In this document: piece by piece, positions 24,707-38,997 of the stretch
Layout: each line of letters opens with the position of its first letter
How positions within the stretch are numbered: position 1 is the first letter of the stretch
Assembly (NCBI GenBank): GCA_000827495.1
Contig: KN817560.1
Location: 62,001-126,000, forward strand
DNA: 64,000 nt
Source of the DNA: Hypholoma sublateritium FD-334 SS-4
Lineage: Eukaryota; Basidiomycota; Agaricomycetes; Agaricales; Strophariaceae
Direction of reading: 5' to 3'
Position numbers and translations under genes: made by a program
The notes under the pieces: model-generated
What the model was told of the DNA's origin: nothing
Databases searched by the model: none
Seen by the model: only the letters and a program-made list of their open reading frames with translations

Positions 24707-27700
24707 ATGCCTTCCAACTTGGCTGTACCATCCTTGGGTAGCTCGCACCTGGCACTCTCTTCTGGCTCAACCTTGGTCAACAGTGCCCCAGTTTGGACCG
24801 GAGATGCAGGTTTCTCATTCGTTCGGTTGGAAGGGATGGATCCTTCTGATCAAGTCAGTGATTTCCATATTCCACAATGATATTTGTGCTCATTATACTC
24901 CGTCCTCTAGGTCGATGCTCTGAACAATGAGCTTATTGTACAAAGTCGCATTAAAGAAGGCGCCGAGCATATGTTACGCATCGAACTTACTGTTAGTTAC
25001 TCGAATACAACCTTAAGGATCTACCTAAAGAATCAGGTCTGATATTGGAATGTCCAGCCTGGCCAACGTCTGCAAGTCGAATCGGAGTTGGACATAGCAA
25101 ACGACAAGATAAATGCTTTGAAGAAGCATATTGATTTGCGTGCGTTGCACTCGTAAAACCCATATACTTTCACCTAATTCAGCCGTAAGAGTCTTCACGG
25201 ATCAGGGACAAAGCAAATACCTCAGGCTCGACAACTGGCAAGCGGAAGCTGAGGATAAATAACGGTTCTACAGCCAGCAATAAACCTGTTAAAGAAGGTG
25301 ACGATAAAAGTATGACTTGTTTTGTTAGCTTGTTTAAACCGCTAATGCACACAACCGGATAGGCGGCGAAGGGTTCAGGACGGCTCTTCAGAATGCATTA
25401 GCATGCATTCAAGAACTCGAGTATCTCGTGCGCACAGAGTTATCAAATTCCTCTAGTACATCTTCTGCTGTCAAATCCGACCCTCATTCGGCTAACAGTC
25501 TTGACCTCAATGCACAAAGAATCGCAAGTGTGACGAAACTCGTCAATATCTTTCGGCGACATTTGCGTGTTCGATACGAGCTCCCTTTTGACGAACTTGT
25601 TCACGCGTGAGCAGTATCCAATCGTCGATTCTATTTTATGGCTACTGACGCATATCCACCAGGCTCCTTCCCTGTTTTGGAGACAAATGCTCGATGCAAT
25701 GTCGTGCTGCGGCATATAGAGTTATTCGCCACGCTTTAGTCGATGCAGATAGGGTCAGTCGTTTAGGCGAATCTCTCGATTGGTATATCGTGAAGTGCGT
25801 CATAATTAAATGCGGATGCATTCCTGCAATCTGAATGCGTTCTCAGGTCGCTTCTTCGAGACAACAAACATGCGGTAGAGAAAGAACAGGTAATTAAACT
25901 CGTTCGAATGGTGGTCGAGGTTGGAACTGTGCGAAGGGATACGGAGACAAAGAGTGGGCCGGGCGTCATTCCGATGTCTCAGACCACCATTCGAGCAATT
26001 GTAGCGGTCGCCGAACATCCTGAAGATCCTTTCCGCTTGATATGTATTCAGACCCTTGCTGAAATATGTGGGTATTCCAAACTAGTTACCTGTATCACTA
26101 ATGAATCTTTATCATACAGTACTCATTGACGTCGATCTGGCTTCGCGGACAGGCGTCCTTCGGTTCTTGTTGCATGTCCTCGGCGAAGGGCCTATCGAGA
26201 TCACACCAATTTTAGCTTCTGTTTTCCTACATCTAGTTGATTCTCCCCGGACTCGCGCATATGTTCAAGTTGGCACGGATCTGGAGGCAAGCAATTCTTC
26301 TGAATAGTTTCATTGTGTTTCTGTATTTACATACTGGTTACTTTAGATGGCGTTCTCCGCCATTACGGATGCCTATGGGAAAGGTCCTGATCATACAGAA
26401 CGTATGAGAGGGTGTGCAAAGGTTGTGCAGTTGATGCTTCGTACATGGAGTGGTAAGTTGCATTATCAGTTTCCCGTTAGGGTGTATTCAATTTAGGTAT
26501 CCAGGCTTGATGTATTTCTGCATGGACGACATGCGAGCTATTCGATCTCTCATAGACACGCTCAAAATCCCATCCCTTGAAACTCGAGTAAAGTGCTGCA
26601 CTTTATTTCTATTGCTCTTTATTCACTTTTCATGTAGGAAATTATATTAGATATGTTCTTCGACCTGTTGAATATCAAAACGCCAGCATGGTATCAAACA
26701 TTCATTGATGGAAGACGATTAACTAGTATGAAATTTCAAGCAGTTGTGGGCATCCATCTTATTTTATTGCCAGTGTATAGAAAGTCTCGTGATGCCGTAG
26801 AAAATCAACAGGAAAGACCCGAAGAAAGACCCCATCATACCCTCAAATTGACCGACCAGTATCTCTCCTTGCTTGTGGCCATTCTTACCCACGCCGGTCT
26901 ATGCCAAGTTCGTGCTATTGTTTCTTACCTACTTTTGACGACTAATAACATTAGGCGCTTACTGCCATGTTGGAAGAATCGACCACCGGAACTAATTTAT
27001 CTCGCAAGGCGACTCTTCTCATGGCTGAAGTACTGGCAATGGCAAATCGAGTGCTTCCTTTATCTCTGGCGGCGAAGATACAGGCAATCCCGGAAATATT
27101 CTGTATGGCGACTGATTATAAGCACGGCGAAAATAGAATTGTTGGGACGTCTGCTCTGTCGGCCATAGATAGCTTCAATCGTAACAGAGCAAGACTAGAA
27201 CCAAGCGGTCCTGTCAAAGGGTTTCGGATTAGGTGAGCATTTATATTGCCCGTGAAGTATCATCTCGAAACTCAGGCTTTAATTAGGGCAAACTCTGTAG
27301 AAGACGCCGTCCGTCGCGGTCAAAGACAGGTGGAACAAGTCAAACTTAAAATGAGCATGCAAATGGACGACAAAACCTTCCAATCATCTCTGCTAGAAAC
27401 CCAGGTAAGCGACTGTACTTCATGACGTAACTCACCATGATTTCTCAGTTGGTGTCTTCTGGTTGATAGGTAATGACAAACCCAAAGGACCATTTAAAAT
27501 GGAATTTCGATACCTTGCAAGAACTCATCGAGGGACCACTGCTAAACCCGAAACGAATGGAAGAAGCCATTAAAGTTTCGAGATTTATTCGTCGGTTGAT
27601 GTCGTTTTTCCATCCATTCAGTCATCGATTCTCCGACATGAAAAGAACTCGCGTGAGTTGATGATTGACCCTACGGATTTAATTCCTTCTCAGTCTGATT

Positions 27701-30067
27701 GCCAGGCTAACACGCGATGGGTACGGTTGGGTTGCTCGCTTCTATCCACCCTCATGACTAGCCCGGACGGCGTGAGATACCTATCAACCGAAGACCAATT
27801 CCTCGCACAAATCGTGAAGAGTTTTGCTCAGCTTGATCCAGTAAGTCATGTATGACCACCACAGATCACTTCCATTCAAAAACTTCTTATCAGTTCAATG
27901 GCGTTCCGGATTCAGACCCAATATTCTCCAAGAAACGCGTCACAGAAACTCTGACTTATGGATACTTGGAGATGCTCGGCACATTAAGCAAAAGCAAAGA
28001 TGGGATAGAGTAAGCCAGATATTCATACACAGATGTGTCATACCTCACGGACAAGTCCTACTTAGGCTACTGGAGAAATTCAAGATTTTTACTGCATTTT
28101 ACCATCTGAGTGAATTACGAAGCAGGGAAGATTTAATTAAAGGCATTATAGAAAATCTGGACTATAGCATGTGCGTATCTATATGACCACGAAATCGTAT
28201 ATGCTAACTGAAATTACTCAGTGATGGCCACCCCAGAATTGTATTATCCAAAGCTTTGACATCAAGTTACAAAGTAAGTCTTAAGATATGACGCTTTCGA
28301 AAAAATCTGACACGCTCTCTAGCATATTAGACTTTACGCAACAAGACACTTGGGAGCCCTCATACGTGGCTCGCCCAACGCAAATACTTGGACATTGCGC
28401 CTCCTTCTCACACAATTATATGATCCCGCCCCTGAAGTCTGTGAATTGGCAGTTGAATTTTTGGAGGAAGCTTGTGATTCAAAAGAAATCTTGCAACTTG
28501 TGGTAGAGATGCAACCCATGCTGGATCATCTTGGCGAAATTGGACACAGATTACTTTTAAAGTTTGTGTTTTATCCTCCGTCAATCGCGACCACCACACC
28601 GATCAATTAATCAGGTTCATGTCGACTCCGATGGGCTTTCGCTTCTTATATGACGCGGGATATATCGATAGACAGATCGAGGCTTGGTTCAACGTGAGTT
28701 AATATGTGTTGAGTAAAGTAAGCAGTTTTGAACTATTTGCCTAGGGACGGAATATCGACTATGTTGTTGAAGTTGAAGTTTTCTTGAACAAAGTCTTCAG
28801 CTTTTCAAACGACGACGACGACGATCTCCTGTTGGTATCAACTCAGCTTCCAGATACGCACGATACTAACCACTTCTCAGCGACTTTGACGGAGTTGTGC
28901 CTGCCCATTTCTATGGCGAGATGGCGAAGACGGAACTTGGCTGTCAGGTCTTGCAAGAGAAAGGGCACTTCGTGGAATTTTCTCAGTTCATAAGACAACA
29001 TAGTCAAGAGAGTGAAGATACAGACCTTATTCTGAAACTAAAGAGTATTCTATGGGCCGTGGTAACCATCTCGACCTTGAACGTATCTAACTTGACTGAT
29101 GATATATGCAGGGAAATATAGGCGCGACTGAGGGTGGGCTTCACTTTTGCGAAGAAGAGGAAATTATCCCTTCCATATTGGAAATAGCGGAAAATTCGCT
29201 GATTCCGTCTGTGCGGGGGTGCGTCACCGAGTATCGTTTTCAGTAGGCACATACATACTCATTTCGTCTAGAACTTGTTTCTATGTTCTGGGTCTGATCT
29301 CGTCGACTGCGCAAGGCGCGGAGCTTCTTGATGACTATAATTGGGAAGCAACACTCACTCCCCTCGGATTACCCACTGGCTTGTGTATTCCGTCAGATAT
29401 TGACAGATTTATCTCCGTGAGTGCTGTAGCAGAAGATTTCATGTAATCACTTCACACACTGAATGCCATAATTACCAGCTGCCAACATGGACTGCCAAGA
29501 ATCCAGAAAAACAGGACATTCGACTCTTACCGCCTACCTCTGAATATGAGATCGAAGCAATCACAGCCATTCAGAATTTGGCCAATACAGTTATTGCCAA
29601 TGCAGCATCCCGATCATTAGCGAAGTACCCCAATATTAATATTCTTTACGCGCACTTTGTTCACCATTTCCCGCAGGATCAAAGCTCGCCCAGACACGCG
29701 GGGTATATTCTCGTCACCGGATATGCTATACAGGGCTTTATACATCATGTCGACACAAAGGTATCGCCTGCCTGTCCGTCGATACATCGTCGAACTCTTC
29801 GACCGGGAATTGAATCAGGCCCTGGTCTCTGCGCTAAACGATGCCACCGCTCGACTCACGGCGTCCCCTTCTTATAAGCCACCGCGGACCGATACCATTC
29901 GATTGAGCGTTTTCGGTAGATTGGGCAAGACACGATGGCAGTCAGAAAGCGACGAATCCGATGAAGACGACGGTCTTGGGACACCACCCGTGGAAGTTAA
30001 GGCCGAAGTCGAGCCACCAGCTATTAACCTTCAACCCGTTAACAAGATTGTGGGGTTTGAAGTCTGA
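24707..30067 (+). CDS. RICTOR/AVO3 (Ste16-type) TORC2 subunit
   Basis: A gene split by more than 20 short introns, encoding the TORC2 scaffold. The first ATG that stays open is 24707 (MPSNLAVPSLGSSHLALSSG); an in-frame stop lies upstream. Exon joins give MDPSDQ|VDALNNELIVQSRIKEGAE and then VESELDIANDKINALKKHI, an HR1-like coiled coil typical of fungal Rictor N-termini. The Rictor N-terminal helical repeats follow (AQRIASVTKLVNIFRRHLRV, SLLRDNKHAVEKEQVIKLVR, SQTTIRAIVAVAEHPEDPFR, DMRAIRSLIDTLKIPSLETR). The middle domain contains MKFQAVVGIHLILLPVYRKS. The Rictor_V region near 28,410-28,790 reads LYDPAPEVCELAVEFLEEAC and FMSTPMGFRFLYDAGYIDRQ. The end is polar and acidic (ESDESDEDDGLG) and stops at 30065-30067. 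Exon edges in the middle are approximate. Confidence 0.87.
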
Positions 30068-30405
30068 ATTTCTCTGTTTTGTCCCATTGGACCGACTTTT
30101 GCACAGCATCTACTGCACTGGACTTTTCTCGATCACGTACATTGCTCTTTCATCTATCTATAAACATATTCTATGTAAATTATTGTACACATCTCATGTA
30201 GCTTACAGATGGAATGCCCATGAACATGGATCATTCAAATTTCAGGATGAGAGTCAGTAGAAATACACTGATCATGTGACTAAGCTTTATATATATAATT
30301 ACTACGGCATTTGCCGTCAGCTATCAAATTAAGGTTCAAGCCACCATACCGGCAGTGTTCCCTGTACGTTGTAGAAATCGGGCTCGACAACTTCAAGACT
30401 TCAAG
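30068..30405. other. Intergenic region between RICTOR and RPL17
   Basis: About 340 AT-rich bases with the RICTOR 3' UTR and the RPL17 promoter. No other gene is seen. Confidence 0.5.
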
Positions 30406-31267
30406 ATGGGTGAGTGCTGACCGTTCTCCGCATGAATATATGTAATACTGAGCTCCTGCACAACTAGTTCGTTACGCCGCCGCTGCGCTTGCCACCAATC
30501 CTGAAAAAAGTGAGATTCAACCTACGGCTGCAGAAGCAATGAAGTTTTGACCTGGCCATTTGTTAGCGTCTCGCGCCCATGGCGAGTATCTCCGCACCCA
30601 TTTCAAGAACATGCGCGAGGTGGCCGCTGCTCTCTCTGGTGCGAATCTATGGACTTACTATCCTATCCACATTGCAATTAAAATTTTGCATGCAGGAATG
30701 AAGCTGTCGAAGGCCTATGCATACCTCGGTGATGTCAAAGATCACAAGCGCGTAATTTCTTTCCGAAGGTTTTCTGGAGGTGTTGGAAGGGCTAGTCAGG
30801 CTAAGGAGTTCAAGGCCACGCAAGGTGCGTTGTAATGCACCCTGATATTACTGTCCAATATTAATTGTTCGGCTTCGTTAGGTCGCTGGCCCGAGAAATC
30901 CGTTAAATTCATCAGCCGGCTTTTAAAAAACGCTGAATCCAACGCTGATGCCAAGGGTATCGATGTTGAAGACCTCACTATCAAAAACATTGTCGTTCAA
31001 CAAGCACCCGTATGTCATAACATGCTTCGGCCGCACGCGTCCTACGTATTGAAAGCTCTGCCTCGTTAGAAAACCCGCCGCCGCACATACCGTGCCCACG
31101 GTCGCATCAACCCTTACCAGGGCCACCCTTGTCACGTTGAGATCATCCTCAGCGCCAGCGAGACTGAGGTCGAGAAGGCCACCGATGTCCCCGTTTCCGC
31201 CCTCTCCCTCTCAGGTCTTAACCGTCGCCAGGTCGCCAGAAGACGGATTGAGGCTGTCCGCGCCTAG
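30406..31267 (+). CDS. RPL17: 60S ribosomal protein uL22 (RPL17)
   Basis: Five introns interrupt a coding sequence of about 185 residues. The first intron follows ATGG directly, giving [15 protein letters not shown], a pattern common in fungal ribosomal protein genes. Later segments are unmistakable for eukaryotic uL22: [95 protein letters not shown] and [10 protein letters not shown]. The C-terminus is basic ([14 protein letters not shown]). The protein lines the nascent-peptide exit tunnel of the large subunit. All joins keep frame and the length is normal. The introns are too short to host a typical snoRNA with certainty and none was recognised. Confidence 0.96.
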
Positions 31268-31899
31268 GTCTATTGTGTCTTTATAGTAGGCATGAACGCC
31301 GTTTATGAACCTCAGGACACATGCGCACCTTTTATGATCACATATGCACAGGCTATACACGCCACGGCGGCGATCTCGTGACGATGAAACCATCTTGAAT
31401 TCTTGCAGTTCCTAGAGTGTTAGAGTTCAAGTGAGGTTAGTAATCAAAGCAAAGGTCATTAAGGTTTTATCAAATCAGGACATTGATGTGTGATGAAAAA
31501 TGGTTCCTGGAACTTGAAAACGAAGGTTGTCCTGACTTGGCTCAAATTGGCCAGTTGACCTCTGGGGGCAATTGCTAAAATATTGCACGCCATTGAGATT
31601 TTGAGCACAGTATAGCACGACTTGTTACATTCTTGGTAGGTGGTCTCGGCGCCTAATTGCGGGCCATTGTAAAGGTATGCTTTCATTACGTCATGAATGA
31701 GAAGGAGGTTTTTACTCAGTGCTACGGTATTTGGTGCTAACTCCTGCATGAACACGGACAAGATGTAACACCACTAAAAGTTAGTCTTGGACATGGCGTA
31801 TCAGCCATAAGTGGGAACTGCGGAGCCCAAACTCAAATGGCCCAAAAAGACATTTCAAAGTTTCGATATCATTGGTGACTTTCCTTCCTCTGTCCGTCC

Positions 31900-32076
31900 G
31901 AGTTGGTGTCGGCCAAATACAATGTCACGGCCGAAGTCGTCGGAATGGAGTGATTGGACAGGAAAGCGTTGGAAAAAGCGTTTCAATTGGAAACTAACTG
32001 GCATTTTGTGCTTGAGAAAGAGAAGGCTGTGGTGAGGCGCGAGAAGGCTAACCTGGAGAGAAGCAGTGTCCTCTGA
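31900..32076 (+). pseudogene. Possible relic exon, coiled-coil-like, with an internal stop
   Basis: A frame of 58 codons before its final stop has coding-like composition but is broken by TGA at 31951-31953. Before the stop it reads ELVSAKYNVTAEVVGME; after it, LDRKALEKAFQLETNWHFVL then EKEKAVVRREKANLERSSVL, a charged, helix-forming sequence. No start codon or good splice pair rescues it. It may be a remnant of a longer gene or chance. No family is recognised. Confidence 0.25.
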
Positions 32077-32111
32077 AGTACTGATGTAGTTACATAGAGA
32101 GAAATGTTGAG

Positions 32112-32117
32112 CACGTG
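32112..32117. promoter_or_regulatory. CACGTG palindrome upstream of RSP5
   Basis: Perfect CACGTG about 145 bases before the RSP5 start codon. It is one of the recurring upstream sites in this window; function is inferred. Confidence 0.35.
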
Positions 32118-32258
32118 GGGATTTTGTGTCACCACTTCGGTTGGCTGGTGACTGTAGTCATTCTCCCTTAGACCCATCATCCAGGATTCTGCTCGTCTAG
32201 TCTAGACTTCACAGCGCTATTCCTCATATTTCACACTATACGACTCTTCCCCGCTCCA

Positions 32259-35176
<2,918 letters not shown>

Positions 35177-35855
35177 ACTCCCCTACTTACTCGCATGGAC
35201 CACTCTTACACTCCTGGTACATCTCTAATCGTGTTGCCTCCTATTTTTTGCCTATCTACACCACGATGCTGCACAATCCCTCTTTATCCTATGTTTTATC
35301 CTAAACAACTGGAACTGCATTCTCCAGGACACCCGCAACGTTATCTCCCCTTCTCTTTCCTGGAAATAGTCTTTTATTCCCCACCTGACCGTCATGCACA
35401 TCTTCTCTCTTCTACAAGGATTTGTATTTTGATCCGTTGAATGTTTTCTCGCTCTGCCACTTGTACTGTACACAGGATTTATTTTTTATTTTCAATGTCA
35501 TTTTTCAACTACTGTCCATTACTGATAAGTGTCATCTCGAAACAGTTTTCTGCTTTAGCTGGTACGTCACGACTTTGACCTCTTGCTGCGCACTGATTAC
35601 GCGCCTTTTTTTTGTATTGAGGGCTCCTGGTTTGTTCAGGGTCCCGCTAGGTTGTCACAACTCATTACTTGAGAGGACTTCAGACGAATTAATGTTATGA
35701 CCAACCAGTCTATTTTCAGACAGCTATTACGACCATTATTCACCAGTACTCTATATGTGTGCTTGGCCACAAAGTCCGATCCAAAATGACGTCGAATGAC
35801 AAGCGCTCGAAGGAAGGGGGGTATGTAGCTTGTCACTCTAACCTAGTTTCAACAC
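35177..35855. other. Convergent 3' region between RSP5 and the secreted-protein gene
   Basis: About 680 bases, T-rich on the plus strand, with no coding signal beyond chance frames. It contains both 3' UTRs. Confidence 0.5.
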
Positions 35856-36569
35856 TCAGATGGCAGAGATGGCAGCACTGTAGGCGGCACCGACGGACGC
35901 CGGGGAGGTCGACGTGTCCCAGTTGGAACCGGAGGGGAAAACGTAGCTGCGACCGAGGTCGTGGCCAGAGAATCCAAAGTCCTCGGTGCTCAAGGAGCTG
36001 TCGGACTCCTCGATAGAGCTGAAGTGGCTCGCGATCGAGCTGTCGAAACCGACGGAACGGCCAGAGGTGCGGCGGAGATCGCCGCTGAAGAGCCCGAGCG
36101 AGGCGTGGAACTGCTCGAACACAACCGTCTGGGTCTCGACCTCGCAGATCTGCTCGGTAATGATGCTAAACAACACAGAAGTCAGATAAGACGCGCAGCT
36201 GGGGCGATATAAATATAGACGCACCGCTTGGCCATCTCTTGGAGGACGAGCAGGCGCTGCTGGATGATCACAACGGACTCGCTGTGGCAGACGAGCTCCG
36301 AGGTCTCGGCGGTGACGGTGGTCTCGCTGGTTGAGAAGGAGCCGACAAAATTGTCTGAGCCGTAGAAGTTGTCGAACCCGGCGAAAGACGAGAACCCGCC
36401 CCAGTTATCAAACGAGTATCCGCGGCCGGCTATTGCAGCAATAGATATGAGGACAAGTCTAGGATGAACACCCAAACATACCGAGCTCCTGGTGCACGGG
36501 AACAGGCTTCGTAGCAACACATGCGAAGAGGGAGGCGATGGCGGCAATTTTAGCGATCTTGGCAAACAT
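35856..36569 (-). CDS. Small secreted protein of unknown function
   Basis: Three exons on the minus strand give about 200 residues. The N-terminus MFAKIAKIAAIASLFACVAT is a clear signal peptide, followed by KPVPVHQELG. The mature part begins with a Gly/Phe/Ser/Asn/Asp-rich stretch (GYSFDNWGGFSSFAGFDNFY). A more ordered central segment follows: CHSESVVIIQQRLLVLQEMA, then IITEQICEVETQTVVFEQFH. It contains two cysteines and two glutamine-flanked helices. The C-terminus is Ser/Gly/Asp-rich (SSIEESDSSLSTEDFGFSG). The central helix pattern recalls uncharacterised secreted families of mushroom-forming fungi, but I cannot name one. A role at the cell surface or outside the cell is inferred only from the signal peptide. 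The long 5' side (36,570-36,830) is AT-rich, with TATA-like motifs near 36,675 and 36,826. Confidence 0.7.
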
Positions 36570-37328
36570 TTTGAGTAAAAGTGTTGGGTTTAAAAACTAG
36601 GGAGAAGTTGAAGAGAGGGTATTAGACTCGGGCACGGTGATGGTATGTAAGGATTTTTCAACCTGCTAACAGGTTATTTAAAGTGGAAATTTGAAAGGCA
36701 AGAGGCTACCGGGCCAAAAGCTGTAGTATTAAGGTGAAAAAGAGATCAGAAGAAGAACGAAAAGAAGGAGGAAGTTGGGAGGTAGCTGGAAGGTGAAGAA
36801 TATTGGCTTCGACATCCCAACTTTATAGGATAAATCTCCTAGCCTGAGTAGTCGGTCGCTATGAAGACTGTACACCGAAATGACAACCCAAAAATTATTA
36901 TGAGTAACCTACAGGTGATGTGCAAGCACAGATGATGCCGCTGAGTCCTGACAGCCTGGGACAGGACCGAAGTTCTATTTTTGGAATGATTCCTGTATAA
37001 GAAATAGATCATCGCTCAGCGCTCCTGGACTCAATCGTACTTCTGGGAGGACCTTTTTTTATTGCACTTTTTCTTATTTGATAAAAAGAATCTCACTGGC
37101 ACAATCTTGTCTCCAATGGGACCATGTTCGGAGTACTATTCCACAGTAGTTGAGAGTGATAATCAAAATACAAATGATACACTGGCAATGGACCAACAAT
37201 GAGCGCTGGAAATCAGGAAGTCACAGGGAATTATTCCCGGGACGCAGACGTCGGCACCGTGACAGACGTATTCCAACTGCAGCCTGATCACACAATACGC
37301 ACTGCCTAGACAGCGGCCCCAACGGCAG

Positions 37329-37416
37329 ATACGGTGTAACCATGCTGTCCAACCGTCAATGGTACAGCTACCTGGGAAACCAAGGGGGTGCCGGGATTAG
37401 AATCCCGGACCGGATG
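37329..37416 (+). repeat. Possible tRNA-derived (SINE-like) segment
   Basis: At 37391-37408 an 8-base perfect inverted repeat with a 2-base spacer (CCGGGATT-AG-AATCCCGG) resembles a tRNA T-arm and an RNA polymerase III B box with one extra base. The seven bases after it (ACCGGAT) are nearly complementary to ATACGGT at 37329-37335, as an acceptor stem would be, giving a tRNA-sized unit. No convincing A box or anticodon arm is seen, and AT-rich sequence follows. Chance or another hairpin is possible. Confidence 0.25.
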
Positions 37417-37680
37417 CTGGTAGGTAGGTCCAGCCGCCAGGCCCGAAATTTATTTCTGACATACCTTTTTTTCACTGTTTTTTTGGTCGTTTTGTGTCTA
37501 AATTACATGCATAAAATGGATTATCAGTCTCTATATCACCTATTCCCTTTAATATATCTGAATAATTGGTGAACAATNCTCAGAAAAGTATATTTAATTT
37601 AATTTTTATATCAAAAAGAGGGAAGATGTCGCATCATGGATGATGGAAACAGGTGCATTGTGCAGGTGGTAATTTGTGTG

Positions 37681-37830
37681 CGGCTGTGGTGTACATTGCC
37701 AGCATCAGAGACACTACACAGATAGCATGGCCGTGGTGCATGCAGCCAGCATCATGGACNCACTACACGGCTATGGTGGAAATGATTAGTGTCGCGGACA
37801 NGGTACGCATGTCACATGGTGCAGCCGTGG
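37681..37830 (+). repeat. Degenerate tandem repeat, unit about 46-50 bases
   Basis: Two adjacent diverged copies are readable: 37681-37730 and 37731-37776. They share GTGGTG, GCCAGCATCA, GAC and ACTACAC blocks in the same order. A third, weaker copy may follow to about 37,830. Three of the four unresolved bases of the window lie in or just after it, suggesting sequencing or assembly trouble across the repeat. Confidence 0.45.
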
Positions 37831-38482
37831 TGCGGCCAAGGTGTAGCGTGCACCACATATCATTTGGGGACTGCTCAGTGCTGAATTAGAGGCACCTAGG
37901 TGCAGTGGCAGCAGCAATAAACAANCCAGATCAGTGCATGGGTGACCGAAGAGAGTCCGGAGAGGATGCTGCCTCCGACAGAACATGTAACTTTGATGAC
38001 TAAACGCCAAGAGTTGCCTTATATGGCAAATTCATGTGACATAAGGTAGGTAGGTTCCCGAAAATTTGCTGAGAATATTAAGTCGACATAGGGTTTTATT
38101 TTCAGATTTTGCCACCCCCTTGTGGGAAACGAAGGGCAAATTTCAATTAAATTTGCCATAATGTTTGGGTGAGGCGTTGGGCGCGCAGACCGCTCATAAG
38201 AAATGATGCTGGACCATGTCAAACGTTGAGTGTCACCTGAATGAACTATGGGCGCAGTAGCCTATTACTGTACCGTCTGCTACTTTGACTCTCATCCGGG
38301 AAGCAAAACAGATCCATCATAATTTGCGTTTCTGTGTTCCCGTCCTCTCTGTACAATTTGTTTCAGCTCAGACATTTCCGAAATAAAAAGGATTTGACAT
38401 TATTTAGATTAGAAAGGCCTCGCAGGTGAACCTATAGTAAAATTGGATAAGCAAATTTACATAAAGCAAATATGAAGTTTCT

Positions 38483-38506
38483 ATACTTATGCCGAGAAAT
38501 TTACCG
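38483..38506 (+). repeat. Copy 1 of a duplicated motif (TACTTAT + GAGAAATTTACCG)
   Basis: TACTTAT, then 4 bases, then the exact 13-mer GAGAAATTTACCG (38494-38506). It is followed directly by a GC-rich block. The same arrangement recurs about 490 bases downstream at 38974-38997. Confidence 0.45.
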
Positions 38507-38973
38507 GGTATAGTCCCCAATCGGGTATGCCGACGTGCCGCGCGCACGTGGCCTTGGAGCGCACGCGTGCCGCGCCTCCGCCTTGCCCTCCGGGGCGCCG
38601 CGACCGCGTTTGCGGCTCTGGGGGGCAGCGGGACGGCCTGGATAACCGCGTAGATGCGCGGAAGACCTAAAAATAAATGTTCCTTGATGCCGGCTGGGCT
38701 CTGCGCGATGGCCGGGACGTGCCGGCGACCCCATCAAGGGTCTTCTTGCGTCCGAGAACAATGCCTCCCGGTGCTCTCTCCAAAGCTTTTCATACAGGGA
38801 GCTGAGAAGCGTTCAATTTAATTGTATTCATAGTGGAAATACACAGTACAATGGGATTCCAATGGAACAGGGCTGATAAGAGAGCTGTAGATGGTGAATA
38901 AGTGAAATAAAAGTCAATTGAACTGGTTCAGGAGGACATAAGTTGTCCTTTGGCGGACATAAGTTGCCATAAG

Positions 38974-38997
38974 TACTTATTTTTGAGAAATTTACCG
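38974..38997 (+). repeat. Copy 2 of the duplicated motif (TACTTAT + GAGAAATTTACCG)
   Basis: TACTTAT, then 4 bases, then the exact 13-mer GAGAAATTTACCG (38985-38997), again followed by a GC-rich block. In inverted orientation a diverged partner (GTAAATTC..AAATAA..GTACTTATG) can be read at about 39,440-39,480, so the two could be the ends of a roughly 0.5 kb non-autonomous element. Confidence 0.4.

Larger units (their letters stand above)
31268..32258. other. Intergenic region between RPL17 and RSP5, with a possible decayed exon
   Basis: Almost 1 kb without a supported intact gene. A minus-strand frame at 31459-31761 (100 codons) has no recognisable family. A plus-strand frame at 31900-32076 is listed separately as a relic. 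The RSP5 promoter side holds a CACGTG at 32112-32117. Confidence 0.5.

Noticed and set aside
31459..31761. A 100-codon minus-strand frame between RPL17 and RSP5
   Set aside because: No recognisable family, no matching exons, and no promoter or splice signals that single it out. It is left as intergenic.
38501..38761. An 86-codon minus-strand frame in the GC-rich block
   Set aside because: Low-complexity Arg/Pro/Ala sequence caused by GC content in a repeat region. No homology pattern, start context or splice signals.
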